A DNA stretch of 64,000 nt from an uncultured Anaeromyxobacter sp. (GCA_903904005.1 CAIVAR010000093.1:1-64000), one strand, 5' to 3'; counted from the first letter of the stretch, positions 1-8,983 are shown. Numbers and translations: made by a program. The notes: generated from the sequence alone by a model not told the origin.

Positions 1-240
1 GGCTTCCCCGGGCCATGGAGACGGTAGCCCCCCCTCGGGCAGGTGGTCCGCTTTGGCCTAAGACACCGGGCTTATGGAGCTTCTAGACTGGGGGGGCGGA
101 CCGGTGGTAGGTTGCGCCCCCGCTGGAGGGCAGGCAGGCGGAAACGCTGTGCGGAGTGGCCTTGGGACGTCTCAATATGACCCCAAAGAGGGACCATTCG
201 CGACGCAGGCAAGTGGTCGTGATGACAGGAAACAAGAATC
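1..240. other. Gene-free left edge, possible structured RNA remnant
   Basis: I see no convincing coding sequence here. There is a perfect 7-bp inverted repeat, GGTCCGC at 45-51 and GCGGACC at 96-102, enclosing a 44-nt loop that contains GACACCGGGCTTAT (61-74 region). That loop loosely resembles the conserved CCGGCTTAT near the 3' end of RNase P RNA. The conserved RNase P AATGA element is not visible upstream, and the 3' end would not fit the usual helix P1. The stretch may be the 3' part of a non-coding RNA that starts left of the window, or simply a spacer before the tRNA. Confidence 0.25.
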
Positions 241-317
241 GGTGAGGTAGCTCAGTCGGCTAGAGCGAGGGTCTCATAATCCCTAGGTCGGGAGTTCGAT
301 TCTCCCCCTCACCACCA
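241..317 (+). tRNA. tRNA with anticodon CAT (elongator Met, or Ile2)
   Basis: A complete 77-nt cloverleaf with encoded CCA: acceptor GGTGAGG/CCTCACC, D-arm GCTC/GAGC, anticodon loop CTCATAA, variable AGGTC, T-arm GGGAG-TTCGATT-CTCCC. The anticodon is CAT. A normal G1-C72 pair argues against initiator tRNA, which has an unpaired 1-72 position, so this is elongator tRNA-Met or the lysidine-modified tRNA-Ile2. The closing anticodon-stem position 31-39 is a T-T mismatch, leaving four pairs. Confidence 0.93.
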
Positions 318-467
318 GCATCTCCCCCGAGTCAGAACCTGTCCTCACCGGGGAAGCGCTTCATCTGCGCGATCGACCGGATGGCCTCCCCTCGCGCCCC
401 TTTCCTTTTTCGTTTCGGTGCGATACCCACGATCACCCGGTAGGCAGCATCGTCCAGGAGGTCGCGC
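318..467. promoter_or_regulatory. Leader region of the mutase operon
   Basis: This 150-bp spacer lies between the tRNA and the mutase gene and ends in a strong ribosome binding site, AGGAGG at 456-461, six bases before the ATG at 468. A pyrimidine-rich run sits near 400-417. I looked for a cobalamin riboswitch, as expected near some B12 genes, and saw no B12-box-like core. The promoter position is not obvious. Confidence 0.4.
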
Positions 468-2240
468 ATGGCTGGAAAGCCCGCTGTCGAGACGAAGCCC
501 GAGGTACCCGCGAAGCCCCGCAAGCCCACGCCGGGCGCCCCCGCCGCCGCGGCGAACCCCGTCTACTCGCGTGAGGAATTGCAGCGGATTCTCGGCGAAC
601 GGGAGTCCTGGACCGCCGGCGAACTGGCCGAGACCCTGGCCCGCGCCCCGCGCCGCCGCAAGAGCTTCCAGACCGACTCGGGCATCCCCATCCCCGACGT
701 TCTCGACCCGGCCAGCCGCTCCCAGGAGGACCACCGCCGCGACATCGGCTACCCGGGGCGCTACCCGTTCACCCGCGGTCCGCAGGCCACCATGTACCGC
801 GGCCGCCTCTGGACCATGCGGCAGTTCGCCGGCTTCGGCTCCCCCGAGGACACCAACGCCCGGTTCAAGTACCTGCTCGCACACGGCATGACGGGGCTCT
901 CCACGGCCTTCGACATGCCCGCCCTGATGGGCTACGACGCCGACCACCCCTTGTCCCGGGGCGAGGTGGGCAAGGAAGGGGTCGCCATCTCGACCCTGAA
1001 GGACTTCGAGATCCTCTTCGACGGGATCCCGCTCGGCGACGTCACCACCTCCATGACCATCAATGCGAGCGCCGTGGTGGCGCTCGCCATGTACGTGGCG
1101 GTCGGGGAGAAGCAGGGGGTTCCGCGGGCCCGGCTGGGCGGCACCATCCAGGCCGACATGCTGAAGGAGTACATCGCGCAGAAGGAGTGGATCGTCCCGC
1201 CTCGACCCGCGGTGAAGATGGTGGTCGACATGATCGAGTTCTGCGCCAAGGAGATGCCGCGCTGGAACCCGGTCTCGATCTCCGGCTACCACATCCGCGA
1301 GGCCGGGGCGACGGCCGTGCAGGAGATGGCCTTCACGCTCGCCGATGGCTTCGAGTACGTCCAGGAGTGCGTCGACCGCGGCATGGACGTCGATTCCTTC
1401 GCCCAGCGCCTCTCCTTCTTCTGGGACGTTCACAACGACTTCTTCGAGGAGATCGCCAAGTTCCGGGCGTCGCGCCGCATCTGGGCCCGCACGATGCGGG
1501 AGCGCTTCGGGGCCAGGAAGCAGGCGTCGCTCCTGCTCCGGACCCACGCCCAGACGGCCGGGGTTTCCCTCACCGCGCAGCAGCCCTACAACAACGTGGT
1601 CCGCACCACCCTCCAGGCGCTCGCCGGGGTGCTCGGCGGGACCCAGTCGCTCCACACCAACTCCCTCGACGAGACCTACGCGCTCCCCACCGAGGACGCG
1701 GTCCGCATCGCGCTGCGCACCCAGCAGATCATCGGCTTCGAGTCGGGGGTCGACCGGGTCGTCGACCCGCTCGGCGGCAGCTACTACGTCGAGTACCTGA
1801 CCGACGAGATGGAGAAGCGGGCCCTCGACTACATCCGCCGCATCGACGACATGGGCGGCATGCTGCGCGCCGTCGAGGAGGGGTTCCCGCAGAGGGAGAT
1901 CGCGGAGAGCGCCTACCGCTGGCAGCGCGAGGTGGAGAGCGGGGACCGGATCGTGGTCGGGGTGAACGAGTTCCGCACCGAGGGGGACGAGCCCATCCCG
2001 CTGCTCCGCATCGACGAGAGCGTGGCCCGGGCCCAGACGGAGCGGCTGCAGGCGGTCCGCGCCTCGCGGAGCGCCGACAAGGTGAAGGAGACGCTCGACG
2101 GCGTGGAGCGCGCCTGCCGCGACGGCTCGAACGTCATGCCTCCGATCATCGAGGCCGTGAAGGCCTACGCCACGCTCGGCGAGGTGTGCGACGTCTTCCG
2201 CAAGGTCTGGGGGCAGTACCGCGAGGACGGTCACTTCTAG
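468..2240 (+). CDS. icmA: B12-dependent acyl-CoA mutase large subunit, isobutyryl-CoA mutase type
   Basis: A 590-residue catalytic TIM-barrel subunit of the methylmalonyl-CoA mutase family, without a fused B12 domain. That domain is encoded separately at 2984-3406. Family motifs are clear: [20 protein letters not shown] near 99-118 and [10 protein letters not shown] at 272-281. Aligning the invariant Tyr243/His244 of Propionibacterium methylmalonyl-CoA mutase with Tyr274/His275 gives a constant offset of 31. Tyr89 then falls on Phe120 and Arg207 on Gln238. Phe plus Gln is the known signature of isobutyryl-CoA mutase, which interconverts isobutyryl-CoA and n-butyryl-CoA; Arg207 binds the free carboxylate of methylmalonyl-CoA. 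The family is certain. The substrate is inferred from these two residues and from the butyryl-CoA oxidation operon at 17.9-21.9 kb. The first 35 residues are a Pro/Ala-rich extension. Confidence 0.85.
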   Translation: MAGKPAVETKPEVPAKPRKPTPGAPAAAANPVYSREELQRILGERESWTAGELAETLARAPRRRKSFQTDSGIPIPDVLDPASRSQEDHRRDIGYPGRYPFTRGPQATMYRGRLWTMRQFAGFGSPEDTNARFKYLLAHGMTGLSTAFDMPALMGYDADHPLSRGEVGKEGVAISTLKDFEILFDGIPLGDVTTSMTINASAVVALAMYVAVGEKQGVPRARLGGTIQADMLKEYIAQKEWIVPPRPAVKMVVDMIEFCAKEMPRWNPVSISGYHIREAGATAVQEMAFTLADGFEYVQECVDRGMDVDSFAQRLSFFWDVHNDFFEEIAKFRASRRIWARTMRERFGARKQASLLLRTHAQTAGVSLTAQQPYNNVVRTTLQALAGVLGGTQSLHTNSLDETYALPTEDAVRIALRTQQIIGFESGVDRVVDPLGGSYYVEYLTDEMEKRALDYIRRIDDMGGMLRAVEEGFPQREIAESAYRWQREVESGDRIVVGVNEFRTEGDEPIPLLRIDESVARAQTERLQAVRASRSADKVKETLDGVERACRDGSNVMPPIIEAVKAYATLGEVCDVFRKVWGQYREDGHF

Positions 2241-2987
2241 TTGACCCGCCACTGGGCCGACGACTACTACGGCGACCTCTACTACGAGTCGGTCGCCGAC
2301 CTGCTCACGGCCCGGCTCTCCACCTTCGAGGCGGCGCTGCTGCGGCGGCTGCTGGTCCTCGGGCCGCGCGACCGGGTCCTCGACCTCGCTTGCGGCCACG
2401 GGCGGCACGCCCGGACCCTCTCCCCCGAGGTGGGGCTGCTGGTGGGACTGGACCGCAACCCGGAGTACCTGGCCCGGGCCCGCCACTCGGGGGCGGTGCG
2501 GGTCCGGGGCGACCTGCGGGCGCTGCCGCTGCGGGAGGGGAGCTTCGACGCCCTCTACTCCTGGTACTCGTCGCTCTTCATGTACGACGACGAGGAGAAC
2601 GCCCGCGTCCTCGCCGCGGCGGTGGCGCTCCTGCGCCCCGGGGGGCGCCTGGTCGTCCACCACGACAATCCACTGCGACTCCGTCGCCAGACGGAGGCGC
2701 AAAGCTCCTGGGACATGCCCGGGGGAGGGCATGTGGAGGAAACCTCGGTCTACGATCCGGTGACCGGTCGCGACTCCTGCACGCGCCGCGTCATCCGCCC
2801 CGACGGGACGTTGTTGGCGGGGGTGGCCCATTTGCGGTACTACACTCCGGAGGAGTGGAAAGGACTCGCCGGTCGTTGCGGCCTCGAACTCCTGCGGATC
2901 ACCAGCACCTGGCAGGCGGACCGGCCGGCGGAACGCCTCGACGACGACGCCCCGGATCTGATCGCCATCGGGAGAAGGCCAGCATGA
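2241..2987 (+). CDS. Class I SAM-dependent methyltransferase
   Basis: A 248-residue Rossmann-fold methyltransferase with motif [13 protein letters not shown] near residues 48-59, an acidic strand-2 end (GLDRN), and a post-motif [11 protein letters not shown]. The start is a TTG directly after the mutase stop codon, and the gene ends inside the ATGA that starts the B12 small subunit, so all three genes are translationally coupled. Proteins of this shape methylate small molecules more often than nucleic acids, but nothing here reveals the substrate. A methyltransferase between the two subunits of one mutase is an unusual arrangement and may point to a linked acyl-CoA or cofactor role. Confidence 0.85.
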   Translation: MTRHWADDYYGDLYYESVADLLTARLSTFEAALLRRLLVLGPRDRVLDLACGHGRHARTLSPEVGLLVGLDRNPEYLARARHSGAVRVRGDLRALPLREGSFDALYSWYSSLFMYDDEENARVLAAAVALLRPGGRLVVHHDNPLRLRRQTEAQSSWDMPGGGHVEETSVYDPVTGRDSCTRRVIRPDGTLLAGVAHLRYYTPEEWKGLAGRCGLELLRITSTWQADRPAERLDDDAPDLIAIGRRPA

Positions 2988-3406
2988 GCCAGAAGAACGA
3001 GCGAACCCTCCGCATCCTGGTCGCCAAGCCCGGCCTCGACGGCCACGACCGCGGTGCGAAGATCGTGGCGCGCGCCCTGCGCGACGCCGGATTCGAGGTC
3101 ATCTACACGGGACTTCACCAGACCCCGGAGATGATCGCGGCCGCGGCGGTCCAGGAGGACGTGGACGGCGTGGGCCTCTCCATCATGTCGGGCGCCCACC
3201 TGACGCTCTTCCCGGCGGTGGTCGACGCCTTGAAGGAGCGCGGCGCCTCGGACGTCACCGTCTTCGGCGGCGGGATCATCCCCCAGGACGACATCCCCAA
3301 GTTGAAGGAGTCGGGGGTCTCGCAGGTCTTCCTCCCCGGGGCGACGACCCAGTCCATCGTCGACTGGATCCGCGGCAACGTGAAGCCGCGGGCCGAGGTC
3401 GCCTAG
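2984..3406 (+). CDS. icmB: Cobalamin-binding small subunit of the acyl-CoA mutase
   Basis: A 140-residue flavodoxin-like B12-binding protein. It carries the DxHxxG motif as DGHDRG (about residues 19-24), whose histidine coordinates cobalt in the base-off/His-on mode, followed by the [11 protein letters not shown] and VFGGGIIP loops that hold the nucleotide tail. The length matches stand-alone IcmB and archaeal-type mutase beta subunits. The ATG overlaps the preceding stop, with GGAGAAGG upstream as ribosome site. It should form a heterodimer or heterotetramer with the product of 468-2240. Confidence 0.9.
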   Translation: MSQKNERTLRILVAKPGLDGHDRGAKIVARALRDAGFEVIYTGLHQTPEMIAAAAVQEDVDGVGLSIMSGAHLTLFPAVVDALKERGASDVTVFGGGIIPQDDIPKLKESGVSQVFLPGATTQSIVDWIRGNVKPRAEVA

Positions 3407-3423
3407 CCACACCCGCCGGTCCC

Positions 3424-4374
3424 ATGGCGACGCGCATCACGGTCTACGAGGTGGGCCCGCGCGACGGGCTCCAGAACGAGGCGCGCGTCGTCCCCACCGA
3501 CGGCAAGCTGGCGCTCGTCGCGGCCCTCGCCGACGCTGGCCTCACCCGCATCGAGGCCACGAGCTTCGTCTCCCCCGCCTGGATCCCGGCGCTGGCCGAC
3601 TCGGCCGAGCTGGTCGCGCGCCTCCCGGCGCGCCCCGGCGTGCAGTACGTGGCGCTGGTGCCGAACGGCAAGGGGCTCGCCCGGCTGCTCGAGGCCCGCG
3701 GCAAGGCGAGCCCCGCCTCGCCCGTCGACGCGGCCGTCTTCCTCTCGGCCTCCGAGACCCACAACAAGAAGAACGTGAACAAGACCATCGAGGAGACCTT
3801 CCGGGCCTTCGACGAGGTCATCGGGCCGGCGCTCGCGGCCGGCCTGCGGGTGCGCGGCTACGTCTCCACAGCCTGGGGCTGTCCGTTCGAGGGGGCCGTC
3901 GACCCGCGCCGCGTGGCGGGGATCGCCGAGCGGCTGCTCGGGCTCGGGTGCTGGCAGGTCTCCCTCGGGGACACCATCGGCGTGGGAACGCCCAACCAGA
4001 CGCGCGAGATCGTCGGGCTCCTCGCGCCGCGGGCCCGGCCTGGCTCCATCGCGCTCCACCTGCACGAGACCCGCGGCACCGCGCTCGCCAACGTGCTCGC
4101 CGGGCTCGAGGCCGGGATCACCACCTTCGACGCCTCGGTGGGGGGGCTGGGCGGCTGCCCGTACGCCCCGGGCGCCTCCGGGAACCTGGCCACCGAGGAC
4201 CTCGTCTACATGCTCCACGGGATGGGTTACGAGACCGGCGTGGACTACGGGAAGCTCGTCACCGCGGGCGCCCTGGCCCAGGAACTGGTCGGGCGCAGGC
4301 TGCCCGGTCGGGCGCTCCAGGCGGAGCTCGCCGGCCGGGAGCGCGCAGCGCGCGCCGCGGAGGCGAAGGCATGA
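3424..4374 (+). CDS. mvaB: Hydroxymethylglutaryl-CoA lyase
   Basis: A 316-residue TIM-barrel lyase of the HMGL-like family that cleaves HMG-CoA to acetyl-CoA and acetoacetate, the last step of leucine breakdown. The N-terminal EVGPRDGLQNE carries the catalytic Arg and metal-binding Asp. The paired HLHETRG (metal-binding histidines) and the loop GLGGCPYAPGASGNLATEDL, with its catalytic cysteine, are present near residues 215-260. Its stop overlaps the ATG of the crotonase. No methylcrotonyl-CoA carboxylase is in the window, so the leucine pathway must be completed elsewhere. Confidence 0.93.
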   Translation: MATRITVYEVGPRDGLQNEARVVPTDGKLALVAALADAGLTRIEATSFVSPAWIPALADSAELVARLPARPGVQYVALVPNGKGLARLLEARGKASPASPVDAAVFLSASETHNKKNVNKTIEETFRAFDEVIGPALAAGLRVRGYVSTAWGCPFEGAVDPRRVAGIAERLLGLGCWQVSLGDTIGVGTPNQTREIVGLLAPRARPGSIALHLHETRGTALANVLAGLEAGITTFDASVGGLGGCPYAPGASGNLATEDLVYMLHGMGYETGVDYGKLVTAGALAQELVGRRLPGRALQAELAGRERAARAAEAKA

Positions 4375-5153
4375 GCGGTCGCGAGTGGGTGGTCGAGCGG
4401 CTCGAGGGCATCGAGGTATGGACCATCGACGGCGAGGCCCGGCGCAACGCCCTCTCGCGGGCGATGATCGCCGAGCTGCTCGTGAACCTGGCCCGCGTGC
4501 GCGACGACCGTGCCGTCCGCTGCGTGGTGATCACCGGCAAGGGGGACAAGGCCTTCTGCGCCGGCGCGGATCTCAAGGAGCGGGCCGGCATGTCCGCCGA
4601 CGAGGTCCACCAGTTCCACCGGTCGCTCCGGGACGCGTTCCGCGGGGTCGAGGCCGCCCCGCAGGCCTTCGTCGCCGCGTTGAACGGCGCGGCCCTCGGC
4701 GGCGGGCTGGAGATGGCGCTCGCCTGCGATCTGCGCGTCGCGGGGGAGGGGGTGGAGATGGGGCTGCCCGAGGTGGGGCTCGGCATCATCCCGGGCGCCG
4801 GCGGGACGGTTCGCCTCCCGCGGGCCATAGGGGTGGCGCGGGCGAAGGAGCTCATTCTCACCGGTCGGCGCGTCGGCGCGGCCGAGGCCCTCGCCATGGG
4901 GCTCGTCTCCCGGGTGGCCCCGGCGGGCGGGCTGCGCGACGTGGCCCTGGAGGTCGCCGGCCTCGTGGCCCGCAACGCCCCCGTCTCCATCCGGCAGGCC
5001 AAGCGGGCCGTCGACGGGGGGCTGCACCTCGACCTGGACGCCGCGCTGGCCCACGAGAACGCGATGTACCAGGACTGCCTGAGGACGAAGGATCGGGTGG
5101 AGGCGCTCCGCGCCTTCGCCGAGAAGCGGAAGCCGATCTTCACCGGAGAGTGA
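4371..5153 (+). CDS. Enoyl-CoA hydratase, probably methylglutaconyl-CoA hydratase type
   Basis: A 260-residue crotonase-fold enzyme. Both catalytic glutamates are present, in GGGLEMALACD and LPEVGLGIIPGAGGT, and the oxyanion-hole segment reads FCAGADLKERAGM. The ADLKER wording and the RLPRAIG segment resemble AUH/LiuC methylglutaconyl-CoA hydratases, and the next gene upstream makes HMG-CoA lyase, the following enzyme in leucine breakdown. A broader enoyl-CoA hydratase cannot be excluded. The ATG overlaps the lyase stop codon. Confidence 0.85.
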   Translation: MSGREWVVERLEGIEVWTIDGEARRNALSRAMIAELLVNLARVRDDRAVRCVVITGKGDKAFCAGADLKERAGMSADEVHQFHRSLRDAFRGVEAAPQAFVAALNGAALGGGLEMALACDLRVAGEGVEMGLPEVGLGIIPGAGGTVRLPRAIGVARAKELILTGRRVGAAEALAMGLVSRVAPAGGLRDVALEVAGLVARNAPVSIRQAKRAVDGGLHLDLDAALAHENAMYQDCLRTKDRVEALRAFAEKRKPIFTGE

Positions 5154-5177
5154 CGGAGAACGAAGTCCCGAGAACCC

Positions 5178-6323
5178 ATGGATTTCCAGCTCGACGATTC
5201 GCACCTCCAGATCCGGCAGATGGTTCGCGACTTCTGCGCGGAGGAGGTGGCGCCGCACGCCCGCAGGTGGGACGAGACCTGCGAGTTTCCGCACGCCGTG
5301 GTCCGGAAGCTCGGTGAGCTCGGGCTCATGGGCGTCACGGTTCCGGAGGAGCTCGGCGGCGCCGGGCTCGACATGCTGGCGCTCGCGGTGGTGGTCGAGG
5401 AGATCGCCCGCCAGGACGGGTCGCTGGCCCTCACCGTGGCGAGCCACAACGGCCTGGGCTCGAGCCAGATCCGCTATTTCGGGACCGAGGCCCAGAAGCA
5501 GCGCTGGATCCCGGCGCTCGCCCGGGGCGAGAAGCTCGCCGCCTGGGGGCTCACCGAGCCCGGTTCGGGCTCCGACGCGGCGGGCCTGCTCACCAGCGCC
5601 GTCCGCAAGGGGAAGGGCTGGATCCTGAACGGCTCCAAGATGTTCATCACCCAGGGTACGGTGGGGGACACCTTCGTCGTGCTGGCGCGGACCTCGCCGG
5701 AGAAGGCCCAGAAGGGCATCACCGCCTTCGTCCTGGAGAAGGGGATGAAGGGCTTCAGCCAGTCGCCCATCCACGCCAAGCTGGGGATGCGAAGCTCCGA
5801 CACCGCCGAGCTCCACATGGAGGACGTGGAGGTCCCGGACGAGAACCGCATCGGCGACGTCGACCACGGCTTCCTCGACACGCTCTCCATCCTCGACCGC
5901 GGGCGCATCACCATCGGCGCGCTGGCGGTGGGGCTGGGGCGGGGCGCCGTCGAGGAGGCCCGGGCCTACGCCCGGGAGCGCAAGGCCTTCGGCAAGCCCA
6001 TCGCCGAGTTCCAGGCCATCGCCTTCGCGCTGGCGGACATGGCCACCGAGGTGGACGCGGCCCGGATGCTGGTGTGGCGCGCGGCGGCGCTGTGCGACGC
6101 CGGGGTCCCCTTCGGCCGGGAGGCGTCGATGGGGAAGCTCTTCTCGAGCGAGGCGGCCATGCGGGCCACGAGCAAGGCGATCCAGATCCTGGGCGGCTAC
6201 GGCTACACGCGCGACTTCCCGGTGGAGCGCTACTTCCGCGACGCCAAGCTCTGCGAGATCGGCGAGGGCACGAGCGAGATCCAGCGGCTCGTCATCGCCC
6301 GGTCGATCCTGAAGGACGCATGA
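5178..6323 (+). CDS. Acyl-CoA dehydrogenase
   Basis: A 381-residue FAD-dependent acyl-CoA dehydrogenase that introduces a trans-2 double bond and passes electrons to ETF. The FAD/substrate motif [12 protein letters not shown] and the C-terminal [19 protein letters not shown] are typical. The catalytic base is the Glu of GEGTSEIQR, the position used by short- and medium-chain enzymes. True isovaleryl-CoA dehydrogenases keep their base elsewhere, so despite the leucine-pathway neighbours this one looks like a short-chain or branched 2-methyl acyl enzyme. Its stop overlaps the meaB start. Confidence 0.9.
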   Translation: MDFQLDDSHLQIRQMVRDFCAEEVAPHARRWDETCEFPHAVVRKLGELGLMGVTVPEELGGAGLDMLALAVVVEEIARQDGSLALTVASHNGLGSSQIRYFGTEAQKQRWIPALARGEKLAAWGLTEPGSGSDAAGLLTSAVRKGKGWILNGSKMFITQGTVGDTFVVLARTSPEKAQKGITAFVLEKGMKGFSQSPIHAKLGMRSSDTAELHMEDVEVPDENRIGDVDHGFLDTLSILDRGRITIGALAVGLGRGAVEEARAYARERKAFGKPIAEFQAIAFALADMATEVDAARMLVWRAAALCDAGVPFGREASMGKLFSSEAAMRATSKAIQILGGYGYTRDFPVERYFRDAKLCEIGEGTSEIQRLVIARSILKDA

Positions 6324-7345
6324 CCGGGAAGGGCGCCACCGTCGTGGAGCGGGTGCGGGCCGGCGACATCCGTGCCGCCGCCCGGCTGATGCGGAACCTG
6401 GACGACGGGATTCCGGGGGCGCGGGCGGTCCTGCGGGAGCTCTTCGCCCGTCCCGGGCACGCCCTCGTGGTCGGGCTGACCGGGCCGCCGGGGGCGGGGA
6501 AGTCGTCGCTCACCGACCGGCTCATCGCCTACCACCGGAAGGCGGGCCGGACGGTCGGGGTGGTGGCCGTCGATCCCACCAGCCCATTCACGGGCGGTGC
6601 GATCCTCGGGGACCGGGTCCGCATGCAGGACCACGCGCTCGATCCGGGGGTGTTCATCCGGTCGCTCGCCACCCGCGGCCACCTGGGAGGGCTCTCGCGG
6701 GCAACCTCCGACGTGGTCACGGTTCTCGATTCGATGGGCAAGGACGTCATCCTGGTGGAGACGGTCGGCGTGGGGCAGGACGAGGTGGAGATCGTCGAGC
6801 TCGCCCACACCGTCGTCGTGGTCTCCATCCCCGGGATGGGCGACGAGGTGCAGGCCATCAAGGCCGGGGTGCTCGAGATCGCCGACGTCTTCGCCGTCAA
6901 CAAGGCCGACCGGGAGGGTGCCGACCGCACCGTGAAGGACCTCCAGATGATGCTCGACCTCCGGCGGACCACGGCCACCCGGGGCGGGCTGGACCACGAC
7001 TCGGTCCACCGGATGACCCGGACCGGCTCCGAGGACCCGCACGAGGCGGGCTGGTGGGAGCCTCCCATCGTGAAGACCGTGGCCACCCGCGACGAGGGGA
7101 TGGTCGAGCTCGCCGAGGCCGTCGAGCGCCACCGGCTCCACCTCGACCGGACCGGCGAGCGCAAGCTCCGCGAGGTGGCACGGGCCCGGGCCACCTTCCT
7201 CACCATCCTTCGCGATCGGCTCATGCAAGGGGCCCTGAACCGCCTCGCCGAGGAGGTGGGGCACCTCGACGAGCTGGCCGCCCGGATCGCAGCCCGGAGC
7301 GCCGATCCGTACGAGCTGGCCGACGAGCTGGCGAGGAGGCTCTAG
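6320..7345 (+). CDS. meaB: MeaB/ArgK-family G-protein chaperone of the B12 mutase
   Basis: A 341-residue SIMIBI-class GTPase. It shows a P-loop GPPGAGKSS near residues 54-62, [19 protein letters not shown], the [12 protein letters not shown] switch and NKADREGAD. MeaB proteins gate loading of adenosylcobalamin and protect acyl-CoA mutases from inactivation. Location at the end of the operon that begins with the mutase matches that role. As this G-protein is separate, the system is not the fused IcmF type. It overlaps the dehydrogenase by ATGA and is followed after one base by rnc. Confidence 0.93.
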   Translation: MTGKGATVVERVRAGDIRAAARLMRNLDDGIPGARAVLRELFARPGHALVVGLTGPPGAGKSSLTDRLIAYHRKAGRTVGVVAVDPTSPFTGGAILGDRVRMQDHALDPGVFIRSLATRGHLGGLSRATSDVVTVLDSMGKDVILVETVGVGQDEVEIVELAHTVVVVSIPGMGDEVQAIKAGVLEIADVFAVNKADREGADRTVKDLQMMLDLRRTTATRGGLDHDSVHRMTRTGSEDPHEAGWWEPPIVKTVATRDEGMVELAEAVERHRLHLDRTGERKLREVARARATFLTILRDRLMQGALNRLAEEVGHLDELAARIAARSADPYELADELARRL

Positions 7346-7346
7346 C

Positions 7347-8303
7347 ATGGCTCCGGAGTTCACCGTCGAGGACCGGGAACGGGTCGCCCGTCTGGCGGAG
7401 CGCGTCCGCGCGCCGCTCGCCGACCGGGGCATCGCCCTCGCCGCCCTGACCCACAAGTCCTGGGTGAACGAGCACCGGGGGGAAGGGGCCGAGGACAACG
7501 AGCGGCTCGAGTTCCTCGGCGACGCGGTCATCGACCTGCTCGTCTCCGACTGGCTCATGGCGCGGTTCCCGCTGGCGCGGGAGGGGGAGCTCTCCAAGCT
7601 GCGCGCCGCCGTGGTCGACGAGCCGGGGCTCGCCGCGGTGGGGCGCGCCCTCCAGCTCGGCGAGCTGCTCCGGCTGGGGCGCGGCGAGGAGTTGACCGGC
7701 GGCCGGGAGAAGGCCTCGCTCATCGCCGATGCGATGGAGGCGGTGGTGGCCGCGGTCTTCCTCGACGGCGGTCTCGCCGCGGTCCACCGGCTCGTCGACC
7801 CGTTCCTGGAGGACGCCTACGCCCGGGCCGGTACCGGCGCCTTCGACCGGGACTGGAAGACCCAGCTGCAGGAGCAGGCGCAGGCCCGATACCGGACCTC
7901 CCCGCGCTACCGCGTGGTGGCCGAGGTCGGGCCGGACCACTCCAAGACCTTCGAGATCGAGGTGGAGCTCCGCGGCGAGGTCCTGGGCCGGGGTACCGGC
8001 CGGTCCAAGAAGGACGCCGAGCAGGGCGCCGCCCGGATGGCGCTGGAGGCGCTCGCGGCGCTCCCGGTGGAGGCGCCACCGCCGGTCGCTGCAGCGGTGG
8101 TCCCGGACGTGGTCTCTCCTGTGCCCGAACCGGTCGTTCCGCCCGTCCCGGAGCCCCCTCCCGCCCCCGCCCGGAAGGCTGCCACGCGGAAGCGCCCGAA
8201 GAGCGCCAAGCCCGCCCCCCGGAAGGGAACCGGGGCGAAGGCCCCCCGGAAGGGCAAGGCCGTCCCGTCGAGGAAGATTGCGGTGAAGCGGGTGCGTGAC
8301 TAG
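7347..8303 (+). CDS. rnc: Ribonuclease III
   Basis: A 318-residue double-strand-specific endoribonuclease that processes rRNA precursors and structured mRNAs. The RNase III signature NERLEFLGDAVIDL lies near residues 51-64, a second acidic cluster lies in DAMEAVVAAVFLDGG, and a dsRNA-binding domain covers about 155-225. From about residue 230 it carries an extra tail of 85-90 residues, first Pro/Val-rich, then very basic (repeated APRKG, RKAATRKRPK). Typical enzymes stop near 230, so the tail is an add-on that could bind RNA. The nearby era gene is a common partner. Confidence 0.95.
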   Translation: MAPEFTVEDRERVARLAERVRAPLADRGIALAALTHKSWVNEHRGEGAEDNERLEFLGDAVIDLLVSDWLMARFPLAREGELSKLRAAVVDEPGLAAVGRALQLGELLRLGRGEELTGGREKASLIADAMEAVVAAVFLDGGLAAVHRLVDPFLEDAYARAGTGAFDRDWKTQLQEQAQARYRTSPRYRVVAEVGPDHSKTFEIEVELRGEVLGRGTGRSKKDAEQGAARMALEALAALPVEAPPPVAAAVVPDVVSPVPEPVVPPVPEPPPAPARKAATRKRPKSAKPAPRKGTGAKAPRKGKAVPSRKIAVKRVRD

Positions 8304-8313
8304 CATCCCCCGC

Positions 8314-8970
8314 ATGACCAAGCTCGCAATCGCCGCCGCGCTGGCGCTCGCCGCCTCCCCGGCCGTCGCCCAGGACCTGTACGCCACCTTCGACACCACC
8401 GCCGGCAAGATCGGCGTGAAGCTCCTTCCCGGCGAGGCCCCGAAGACCGTCGCCAACTTCGTCGACCTCGCCCAGGGCAAGAAGGAGTGGACCGACCCGA
8501 AGACGGGGCTCAAGGTGAAGACCCCGCTCTACGACAACACCCTGTTCCACCGGGTGATCTCGGGCTTCATGATCCAGGGCGGAGACCCGCTCACCCAGGG
8601 CGCGCAGATCGGGGCGAGCTCGTCGTCCCAGGGGCGCCCGTTCGGCAGCGGAGGCCCCGGGTACAAGTTCGAGAACGAGATCCCGAAGCCCCCCGCCAAG
8701 ACCTTCGAGAAGCCGTGCGTGCTCGCCATGGCCAACTCGGGAGCGGACACCAACGGCTCGCAGTTCTTCATCACCGAGGGGTACGGCCGGACGGTCAGCC
8801 AGCTCGAGCCCACCTCCTGCGTCGACGCCAAGGGCGGCGTGTGCGGCTACACCCGCTTCGGGCAGGGGGTCTGCGGATGCGACCTCGTGGCCGAGATCGC
8901 GGGCAAGGGCACCTCGAAGGTCCGTCTGAACAAGGTCGTCATCACCACGACGCCGCCCACCTGCAAGTAG
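8314..8970 (+). CDS. Exported cyclophilin-type peptidyl-prolyl isomerase
   Basis: A 218-residue cyclophilin with an N-terminal signal peptide (MTKLAIAAALALAASPAVAQ), so it probably acts in the periplasm on proline-limited folding. FHRVISGFMIQGGDP supplies the catalytic Arg and Phe/Met/Gln, and NGSQFFIT follows. Four cysteines in the C-terminal part (SCVDAKGGVCGYTRF, GVCGCD) are absent from the neighbouring paralogue and could form disulfides, in line with export. I prefer the ATG at 8314 to an in-frame GTG at 8296 because the signal peptide begins there. Confidence 0.92.
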   Translation: MTKLAIAAALALAASPAVAQDLYATFDTTAGKIGVKLLPGEAPKTVANFVDLAQGKKEWTDPKTGLKVKTPLYDNTLFHRVISGFMIQGGDPLTQGAQIGASSSSQGRPFGSGGPGYKFENEIPKPPAKTFEKPCVLAMANSGADTNGSQFFITEGYGRTVSQLEPTSCVDAKGGVCGYTRFGQGVCGCDLVAEIAGKGTSKVRLNKVVITTTPPTCK

Positions 8971-8983
8971 GAGAGTCACCACC

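Noticed and set aside
1-102. 3' end of RNase P RNA
   Set aside because: Only a short CCGGCTTAT-like match is present. The AATGA element is absent and the pairing of 45-51 with 96-102 does not fit helix P1.
318-467. Cobalamin riboswitch before the B12 mutase operon
   Set aside because: I saw no B12-box core or matching kissing-loop layout. The 150-base leader is also shorter than most such riboswitches.
241-467. tRNA used as a phage or island attachment site
   Set aside because: No integrase, no repeat of the tRNA 3' end and no composition change follow it. The neighbouring genes are housekeeping.
332-469. Minus-strand frame of 45 codons ([20 protein letters not shown]...) ending beside the tRNA
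   Set aside because: It overlaps the mutase start and its ribosome site, has no clear ribosome site of its own and no recognisable family. It looks like a chance frame in GC-rich DNA.
345-2831. 828-codon open frame antisense to the mutase and methyltransferase
   Set aside because: Composition is Arg/Gly/Val/His-rich as expected for the mirror of GC-biased codons. It shows no domain, while the plus strand has a clear enzyme.
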